A stretch of DNA of 16,893 nucleotides from an uncultured Holophagales bacterium (lineage in GTDB: Bacteria; Acidobacteriota; Thermoanaerobaculia; UBA5066): NCBI GenBank assembly GCA_937927565.1, contig CALBDV010000126.1, positions 1-16,893 of the forward strand. Direction: 5' to 3'. The notes under the pieces are model-generated. The model was given only the letters and a program-made list of their open reading frames with translations. It was not told the DNA's origin and did no database searches. Numbering within the stretch: the stretch's first letter is position 1; the number at the start of each line of letters is the position of its first letter. Shown here piece by piece: positions 8,630 to 13,590 of the stretch. The translations under genes were made by a program, and so were the position numbers.

Positions 8630-8728
8630 GGAAGCGCACGGGGTCCGGTGGCCCTCCTGGTCTTCAAAACCAGCGTGCACGCTCCGAGAGGAGCGGCGGG
8701 TGGGTTCGACTCCCACACGCTTCCGCCA
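8630..8728 (+). tRNA. selC: tRNA-Sec (selenocysteine, anticodon UCA), CCA encoded
   Basis: A 99-nt tRNA with the hallmarks of bacterial tRNA-Sec. The acceptor arm is 8 nt long (8630-8637 with 8717-8724), with seven pairs and a C-A mismatch at the eighth. The D stem is extended to 6 bp (8640-8645 with 8650-8655) around a 4-nt CGGT loop. The anticodon stem is CTGGT/ACCAG with loop CTTCAAA and anticodon TCA at 8664-8666. The long variable arm contains CGCTCC-GAGA-GGAGCG (8680-8695). The T arm is GTGGG-TTCGACT-CCCAC (8700-8716), followed by discriminator G (8725) and genomic CCA (8726-8728). The 8+5 acceptor/T architecture, 6-bp D stem and UCA anticodon exclude an ordinary tRNA-Ser or suppressor. 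It is charged with serine, converted by SelA and delivered to recoded UGA by SelB; those genes are not in the window. Confidence 0.97.
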
Positions 8729-8742
8729 ATCCTTCTCCTTCG

Positions 8743-8759
8743 AATCAAGATCTGACCCT
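8743..8759 (+). repeat. Short interspersed direct repeat, copy 1
   Basis: Core AATCAAGATCTGACCCT, differing from copy 2 by one base. It begins 15 bases after the selC CCA and ends 2 bases before the stop codon of the minus-strand secreted-protein gene. The AT-rich, -10-like flank of copies 2 and 3 is absent here, so this copy may be decayed or truncated. Confidence 0.75.
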
Positions 8760-8761
8760 GA

Positions 8762-9346
8762 CTACTTCGGGAGGGGATGCGGCTCGGAGAAGCCGCGCTT
8801 GCGGATGTCTTCGATGAGCTCCTGGTCCGTCTTGAGCGGCTTGTTCCCGCCGTAGCTCGCGTCGTCTCGGTATTGCGGGGTACATCCGGGCGTCTTCCGG
8901 CAGGCATCGGCGGCCTCGTCCCACTCGCGGCGCGCGCGGTCGCGGTTCGAGCTTCGAGTCCGCTCGGGGACGGAGAGGCCCTTCGCGACGGCCTTGTCCA
9001 TGCGACGCTGGGCCCGGGCTGCTTCGGCGTCGCTGCCCGCGGCCTTTTCGCCCTTGGACGCGGTGGAGGCTGCGCGCGGTTGGGCTCCCGAGTGGGGCGC
9101 GGAGGCTTCCGCAACGTCCGCCGGGTCGACGGTCTGCACGTCGTCGAACGAGACCTGCTTCGCCGGTGTCCCCTTCGCCTTCATGAGCGCGGCGTGTTCG
9201 GACAGCGTCCTCGGCCGGGCCGGCTCGCTCGAGCGGCCGAGGGCGGGAGCGGGGCGCGCCGTCGGTGCGGGCGTCGGAGAGGCCGCCGTCGCGGTCGTCG
9301 CCGCCAGTGGAAGCAGGAGCGCGAGAATGAGGGCGAAAGCGAGCAT
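8762..9346 (-). CDS. Secreted protein of unknown function
   Basis: 194 residues. The start is the ATG at 9346 because it opens directly into a signal peptide (MLAFALILALLLPLAATTAT, probable cleavage near residue 22), and GAGG lies a few bases upstream. The open frame to 9718 has no coding character. The mature protein starts with an Ala/Pro/Thr-rich linker (SPTPAPTARPAPALG), then a charged, probably helical region (SDAEAARAQRRMDKAVAKG). The C-terminus contains the only two cysteines (ACRKTPGCTPQY), which could form a disulfide, and ends with a charged tail (KTDQELIEDIRKRGFSEPHP). No family recognised. There is no lipobox cysteine, so periplasmic or extracellular rather than lipoprotein. It stands alone on the minus strand, bounded on both sides by copies of the short repeat, and may have arrived with them. 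Confidence 0.75.
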   Translation of the reverse strand: MLAFALILALLLPLAATTATAASPTPAPTARPAPALGRSSEPARPRTLSEHAALMKAKGTPAKQVSFDDVQTVDPADVAEASAPHSGAQPRAASTASKGEKAAGSDAEAARAQRRMDKAVAKGLSVPERTRSSNRDRARREWDEAADACRKTPGCTPQYRDDASYGGNKPLKTDQELIEDIRKRGFSEPHPLPK

Positions 9347-9367
9347 GCCGGGCCTCGTGAGCAGGGA

Positions 9368-9373
9368 ATTATG
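9368..9373 (-). promoter_or_regulatory. Candidate -10 element for the secreted-protein gene
   Basis: CATAAT on the minus strand, one mismatch from consensus, 21 bases before the ATG at 9346. It would give a 5' leader of about 15 bases containing GAGG. No -35 hexamer was found at standard spacing. Confidence 0.35.
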
Positions 9374-9397
9374 CCGGAGCCGAGCCCCGGGAGGCGG

Positions 9398-9426
9398 CCT
9401 AGAATAGAAAATCAAGACCTGACCCT
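9398..9426 (+). repeat. Short interspersed direct repeat, copy 2, with -10-like element
   Basis: The core AATCAAGACCTGACCCT is at 9410-9426 and the longer unit begins CCTAGAATAGAA at 9398. The 29-base unit matches copy 3 at 26 positions. TAGAAT at 9400-9405 is a candidate -10 box for the plus-strand phosphatase gene starting at 9441. It lies in the gap between two divergent genes. Confidence 0.82.
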
Positions 9427-9440
9427 GATAATCTCCCGAG

Positions 9441-10751
9441 ATGGACTCGGCGGCGACCGGCGGCGTCCGACCCGGGCGGGGGATGACGGGGGAGGCGCGG
9501 AATCGGCTTCTCGTGAGGATCGCGCACGAGCTGGACGGAACGCTCAATCTCGACGAAGTGCTCGGCCGGCTCCTCGACACGCTCCGGTCCGCGGTCGGGT
9601 ACGACGCCGCCGGGATCTTCGTCCTGAACCGGGAGGAGGTCTTCCCGGGGTACGGAGTCTCGTGGAGGAAGATCGCGGCGACGGTTCGACGAGGATTCGA
9701 CGGACCGCTTCCCGACATCGACCGGCTGCTCGCCCTGGGACAGGGGCTCGTCGGGTACGCGCTCCAGACCGGCGAGGCCGCCGTGGCGCCCGACGTTCGC
9801 CTCGACCCGCGGTACGTGATGGGGCGTCCCGGGACGCGGTCGGAGCTGGCCGTCCCGGTGTATGCCGGAGGGCGTCTCGTCGGCGCGATGAACCTCGAGA
9901 GCGACGAACCCGGCGTCTATGGCGAGGAAGACGTGGAGACGCTGCGCCTCTTCGCGGACGCGGCCGCCATCGCCGTCGAGAAGGCGATCCTCTACCGCCT
10001 CTTCGTCCAGAAAGAGCGTCTCGAGGAGCAGCTCCGCCTCGCGCTCGAAACCGGGGGGCAGACGGGCGCCAGAGCCTGGCCCGGCATCCCCGGCTGGGAT
10101 GCCGCAGGCTTCTCCTGTCCACGCTACGAGATCGGCGGGGACTACTACGACCACATTCCTCTCGCCGACGGAAGGCTGGGCCTCGTCGTCGCGGACGTGT
10201 CGGGGAAGGGGAGCCTCGCAGCGATGACCCTCACGACCTTCCGCGCCATCCTGCGAAGCCAGGTGGAGGGGGAGCCCGAGCCGGTTCGGACGGCGGCCGC
10301 TGCCAACCTCCTCCTCCGCGAGAGAATGGCACCGACGGAGTACGTCACCGCGGTCTACGGCGTCCTCGACGCGGACCGGGGACACCTCGACTACGCCAAC
10401 TGCGGGCACACTCCACCGCTGCTCGTCCGCGCGGACGGCCGGTATTCCAAGCTGACGACCGGCGGGCCGCCCCTCGGCCTCCTCGCGGGAGCCCGGTACC
10501 TTGCCGGAGAGGTGACCGTCGAGCCGGGAGACTCCCTCGTCCTCTTCACCGACGGCGTCGTCGAGGCAGAGGGACCGGGGGGCGAGGAGTTCGGAGTCGA
10601 TCGCCTCGCCGGCGTGGTGTGCGCATCGCGTCAGCTCACGAGCGAATTCCTGATCGAGGAGGTCGTGCGGGCCACGGCCGAGTTCTGCGGCTCCGCCCAG
10701 TACGCCGACGACTTCACCGTTCTCGTCCTGAAGAGGCTTCCACTGTCCTGA
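9441..10751 (+). CDS. GAF-domain PP2C-type (SpoIIE/RsbU-like) serine phosphatase
   Basis: 436 residues from the ATG at 9441; the ATG at 9483 (residue 15) is equally possible, since neither has a good Shine-Dalgarno. Residues ~25-185 form a GAF domain (LDEVLGRLLDTLRSAVGYDAAGIF, then GQGLVGYALQTGEA and RSELAVPVYAGGRLVGAMNL). A short helical linker (KERLEEQLRLALE) leads to a PP2C/SpoIIE phosphatase with its metal-binding aspartates: GGDYYD (232-237), VADVSGKG (250-257), FTDGVVEAEG (near 370) and YADDFTVLVLK (near 425-435). No transmembrane segment, so cytosolic. Such proteins usually dephosphorylate an anti-sigma-factor antagonist in response to a ligand bound by GAF. No STAS antagonist or anti-sigma kinase is adjacent, so the partner is unknown. 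The gene is bracketed by repeat copies 2 and 3. Confidence 0.9.
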   Translation: MDSAATGGVRPGRGMTGEARNRLLVRIAHELDGTLNLDEVLGRLLDTLRSAVGYDAAGIFVLNREEVFPGYGVSWRKIAATVRRGFDGPLPDIDRLLALGQGLVGYALQTGEAAVAPDVRLDPRYVMGRPGTRSELAVPVYAGGRLVGAMNLESDEPGVYGEEDVETLRLFADAAAIAVEKAILYRLFVQKERLEEQLRLALETGGQTGARAWPGIPGWDAAGFSCPRYEIGGDYYDHIPLADGRLGLVVADVSGKGSLAAMTLTTFRAILRSQVEGEPEPVRTAAAANLLLRERMAPTEYVTAVYGVLDADRGHLDYANCGHTPPLLVRADGRYSKLTTGGPPLGLLAGARYLAGEVTVEPGDSLVLFTDGVVEAEGPGGEEFGVDRLAGVVCASRQLTSEFLIEEVVRATAEFCGSAQYADDFTVLVLKRLPLS

Positions 10752-10755
10752 TATG

Positions 10756-10784
10756 CCTATAATAGATAATCAAGACCTGACCCC
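10756..10784 (+). repeat. Short interspersed direct repeat, copy 3, with consensus -10 element
   Basis: The core AATCAAGACCTGACCCC is at 10768-10784, preceded by CCTATAATAGAT from 10756. A perfect TATAAT at 10758-10763 holds the same position relative to the core as TAGAAT in copy 2. The unit fills most of the 42-base gap between the phosphatase stop and the dipeptidase start. Confidence 0.82.
10758..10763 (+). promoter_or_regulatory. Candidate -10 element for the dipeptidase-regulator-pyrE group
   Basis: A perfect TATAAT, 30 bases before the ATG at 10794, standing out in GC-rich surroundings. A TG two bases upstream (10754-10755) is close to, but not at, extended -10 spacing. No -35 hexamer seen. 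Confidence 0.45.
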
Positions 10785-10793
10785 AATTCCAGG

Positions 10794-11474
10794 ATGACAC
10801 GCCTCTTCGCTTCGCTGATTCTCGCCGTCGCGCTTCCCGCCCCCGCGCCGGCTGGGCCTCCCGTGGAGGCCGGGACGTTTCGGGCCCCCGACCTCGTCGA
10901 GCTGACGGTCCTCGAGCCGGGGATCCGGCTCGACGTCCGCTATGCGCGGAGCGACAACTTCCTGGGAGTGCCCGTTTACGGGGAGGCCCGGGCGTTCCTG
11001 CAGCGTCCTGCCGCCGAGGCGGTCGCGAGGGTCCACCGAAAGCTGGCCGAGAAGGGCTACGGCCTGATGGTCTTCGACGGCTACCGCCCCTGGGCGGTGA
11101 CGAAGGCGTTCTGGGACGCGACGCCCGCCGACAAGAAGCTCTTCGTCGCCAACCCCGCGCGCGGCTCGCGGCACAACCGCGGCTGCTCGGTCGACCTCAC
11201 GCTCTACCACCTCGACACCGGCAAGGCCGCCGACATGGGGTCCGGGTACGACGAGTTCAGCCCCCGCTCCTACGCGACGTGGGAGGGGGGGACGAAGGAG
11301 CAGATCGACCGCCGGGACCTCCTCCGGGGAGCGATGGAGCGCGAGGGGTTCTTCGTCTACCCGTGGGAGTGGTGGCACTTCGACTTCAAGGACTGGCGCG
11401 ACTACCCGCTCCTCGACGTGCCGTTCGAGAAGCTCGGGAGACCCGGGGCGCCGCCGGCCCCGAAAACTCCCTGA
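10794..11474 (+). CDS. ddpX: Exported D-alanyl-D-alanine dipeptidase (VanX/DdpX family, M15)
   Basis: 226 residues, ATG at 10794. A signal peptide (MTRLFASLILAVALPAPAPA, cleavage near residue 20) suggests a periplasmic enzyme. The zinc site of VanX-type M15 peptidases is complete: SRHNRGCSVD gives His127 and Asp134 of the SxHxxGxAxD motif, and EWWHFDF gives catalytic Glu192 and zinc ligand His195. Arg98 in FDGYRPW matches the arginine that stabilises the transition state. The reaction is hydrolysis of D-Ala-D-Ala. In a Gram-negative without vanH/vanA neighbours this points to scavenging of cell-wall D-Ala-D-Ala (DdpX role) rather than glycopeptide resistance. A related murein L,D-endopeptidase activity cannot be excluded. 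It is followed after 23 bp by the response regulator and is probably co-transcribed with it. Confidence 0.9.
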   Translation: MTRLFASLILAVALPAPAPAGPPVEAGTFRAPDLVELTVLEPGIRLDVRYARSDNFLGVPVYGEARAFLQRPAAEAVARVHRKLAEKGYGLMVFDGYRPWAVTKAFWDATPADKKLFVANPARGSRHNRGCSVDLTLYHLDTGKAADMGSGYDEFSPRSYATWEGGTKEQIDRRDLLRGAMEREGFFVYPWEWWHFDFKDWRDYPLLDVPFEKLGRPGAPPAPKTP

Positions 11475-11497
11475 CGGTCGTCGTATCCTCAGCGTCG

Positions 11498-12976
11498 ATG
11501 GCCCAGAGGATTCTCATCTGCGACGACGAGAGCGACATCCGCGAGTCGCTCCGGGAAATCCTGCTCGACGAGGGTTTCGACGTGACGGCCGTCTCCGCGG
11601 GGCCGAATGCCGTGGCCGAAGCTCCCGATCACGACGCCCTGCTGCTCGACATCAAGATGCCGGGGCAGGACGGCCTCGAGACGCTCGCCCAGATCCGAAA
11701 GCGGGGCCTCACGACCCCCGTCGTCATGATCTCGGGGCACGGCGACGTGAGGACGGCCATGGAGGCGATCCGGGCCGGCGCGAACGATTTCCTCGAGAAG
11801 CCGCTCGCGACCGAGCACGTCCTCAACGCCCTCCGCCGCGTCCTCGACGCTTCCCGCCTCACCCGCGAGAACCTCGAGCTGCGCAGCCGCCTCGGCCTGA
11901 CGCGCCTCGTCGGCGACGCCCCCGTGGTGAAGAAGCTCCTCGCCGACGTGGCGCGCGCCGCGCCGACCCCGGCGACGATCCTCATCGTCGGGCCGAGCGG
12001 GACGGGCAAGGAGCTCGTCGCCCGGTCGATCCACGAGGGCTCGGCGGTGAGGAACGGGCCGTTCATCCAGGTGAACTGCGCGGCGATTCCCGAGACGCTC
12101 ATCGAGTCGGAGCTCTTCGGGCACGAGAAGGGGTCGTTCACCGGCGCCGAGCGCAAGCAGGTGGGGAAGTTCGTCGAGGCCGACGGCGGGTCGATCTTCC
12201 TCGACGAGATCGGCGACATGTCCCTCTCCGCGCAGGCGAAGGTCCTCCGGGTCCTGCAGGAGGGCGAGGTCGAGCCGGTCGGGAGCCCGCGGGTCGTCCG
12301 GGTCAAGGTGCGGGTCATCGCGGCGACGAACCGCGACCTGACGGAGATGATCCGGCAGGGGAAGTTCCGCGAGGACCTCTTCTACCGTCTGAACGTCATC
12401 CCGCTGAAGACCCCCGCCCTCGCCGAGCACCCCGAGGACGTCCCGGCCCTCGTCCTCCACTTCGCCGAGCTCTTCGCACGGACGAACAACTACCGGCCGA
12501 AGCGCTTCACCGACGAGGCGCTCATGGCGCTGGCCGCACGCCCATGGCCCGGAAACGTCCGGGAGCTGAAGAACCACGTCGAGCGGCTGATGATCATGGC
12601 CGACGGCGACGTCGTCGACTCCGTCGACGTCGAGATTCCCGGCGAGGCGAGGCCCGAAGGCCCGGTCGTCGTCCGGGGTGGGCGTGTCGTCCGCGAAGGT
12701 GAGCCGGAGGCGGCAGCGGATGAGGCGTCCTCCGAAGCTCCGGCGGCCGTGGGACCCGGCGCGCCGGCTGCGGACGAGGTCTGGCGCCGCCTCCTGGACG
12801 TGAAGACCCTCCAGGATTTCCAGGACGAGGCCGAGAAGCTCTACATCGTCGCCAAGCTCGCCGAGAACGGCGGAAACGTGACCCGGACGGCCGAGGCCGT
12901 CGAGACCCCGCGGTCGAACCTCTACAAGAAGATGGACCGGTACGGCCTGAAGAAACGCGAGGACGCAACGGCATGA
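11498..12976 (+). CDS. Sigma-54-dependent response regulator (NtrC family)
   Basis: 492 residues, ATG at 11498 (begins MAQRILICDDESDIRESL); the frame is open to 11279 but that part lies inside the dipeptidase gene. The receiver domain (1-~120) has the acidic pocket CDDE, phospho-acceptor Asp51 in LLLDIKMPG, Ser79 in MISGHGD and Lys101 in FLEKPL. The AAA+ domain (~137-365) has Walker A GPSGTGKE (K171), the sigma-54 contact loop GSFTGA (212-217, a common variant of GAFTGA) and Walker B IFLDEIGD. An Ala/Glu/Pro-rich linker (~385-430) leads to a Fis-type helix-turn-helix ending GGNVTRTAEAVETPRSNLYKKM (about 455-480). Phosphorylated, it would remodel RNA polymerase-sigma-54 at target promoters. 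No histidine kinase is adjacent. Its stop overlaps the pyrE start by 4 bp. Confidence 0.94.
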   Translation: MAQRILICDDESDIRESLREILLDEGFDVTAVSAGPNAVAEAPDHDALLLDIKMPGQDGLETLAQIRKRGLTTPVVMISGHGDVRTAMEAIRAGANDFLEKPLATEHVLNALRRVLDASRLTRENLELRSRLGLTRLVGDAPVVKKLLADVARAAPTPATILIVGPSGTGKELVARSIHEGSAVRNGPFIQVNCAAIPETLIESELFGHEKGSFTGAERKQVGKFVEADGGSIFLDEIGDMSLSAQAKVLRVLQEGEVEPVGSPRVVRVKVRVIAATNRDLTEMIRQGKFREDLFYRLNVIPLKTPALAEHPEDVPALVLHFAELFARTNNYRPKRFTDEALMALAARPWPGNVRELKNHVERLMIMADGDVVDSVDVEIPGEARPEGPVVVRGGRVVREGEPEAAADEASSEAPAAVGPGAPAADEVWRRLLDVKTLQDFQDEAEKLYIVAKLAENGGNVTRTAEAVETPRSNLYKKMDRYGLKKREDATA

Positions 12977-13584
12977 ACGCAACGGAAGCGCTCCGCCACT
13001 TCGAGGAGACCGAGGCCCTCCTTTCGGGCCATTTCAAGCTCTCCTCCGGCCTTCATTCCGACAAGTACCTCCAGTGCGCGAAGGTCCTCCAGTGGCCCGC
13101 GCGCGCCGGCGCGCTCGGCGCCGCTCTCGGAGAGGCGCTCGCGCCCCTGGGGATCGACGTCGTCGTCTCCCCGGCGATGGGAGGGCTCATCATCGGCCAC
13201 GAGGTGGGACGCGCCCTTTCGCGCCGGGCGATCTTCACCGAACGGGTCGAGGGGGCGTTCGCCTTCCGTCGCGGCCTCGGGCTCGAGCCGGGCGAGCGGG
13301 TCGTCGTCGTCGAGGACGTCGTGACGACGGGAGGCTCGACGCGCGAGGTCCTGGCGCTCGTGAGGAGCCTCGGAGCCGAGCCGGTCGCCTGCGCCGCGGT
13401 CGTCGACCGCAGGGGGGCGGCTGCCGGCGGCGGGACGGAGAGCCTCGAGGGGCTGCCGTTCCGGGCGGTCCTCCGGATGGAGGTCCCGACGTGGAGCGAG
13501 GCGGACTGTCCCTATTGCCGCCTTGGCCAGGAGATCGTCTCCCCCGGGTCGCGGCGACTCGCCACCGTCAAGACGGCGGGCTAA
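12973..13584 (+). CDS. pyrE: Orotate phosphoribosyltransferase (Thermus-type PyrE)
   Basis: 203 residues, ATG at 12973, overlapping the regulator stop as ATGA. Features include an N-terminal HFKLSSGLHSDKYLQC substrate region, SPAMGGLIIGHEVG, and the PRPP-binding signature VVVVEDVVTTGGST at ~110-123. The C-terminus has a CPYC pair (C179, C182) followed by GQEIVSPGSR, characteristic of the thermophile-type PyrE subgroup rather than the E. coli type. It converts orotate and PRPP to OMP, the fifth step of de novo pyrimidine synthesis, in the cytosol. No other pyr genes are nearby. Coupling to a sigma-54 activator is unusual and may be only positional. It converges on the GH105 gene with a 6-bp gap. 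Confidence 0.94.
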   Translation: MNATEALRHFEETEALLSGHFKLSSGLHSDKYLQCAKVLQWPARAGALGAALGEALAPLGIDVVVSPAMGGLIIGHEVGRALSRRAIFTERVEGAFAFRRGLGLEPGERVVVVEDVVTTGGSTREVLALVRSLGAEPVACAAVVDRRGAAAGGGTESLEGLPFRAVLRMEVPTWSEADCPYCRLGQEIVSPGSRRLATVKTAG

Positions 13585-13590
13585 GGCCTC

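Noticed and set aside
8354..8755. Plus-strand open frame running through the ubiX upstream region and selC
   Set aside because: It crosses the tRNA gene and is antisense to the better-supported small gene and the ubiX start.
8630..8760. selC as an integration site with att repeats, since selC is a classic island target
   Set aside because: The repeat core after selC shares no sequence with the tRNA 3' end, no second partial tRNA end was found in the window, and there is no integrase gene. The accessory look of the region rests on the dispersed repeats only.
9431..9442. ATCTC-CC-GAGAT dyad overlapping the phosphatase start codon at 9441
   Set aside because: Short arms, a 2-base centre and no second copy elsewhere in the gap; not enough to call an operator.
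10794..11474. Vancomycin-resistance vanX
   Set aside because: No vanH, vanA/B-type ligase or VanR/VanS pair is adjacent. The protein has a signal peptide, unlike cytoplasmic VanX, and the neighbouring regulator is NtrC-type, not OmpR-type.
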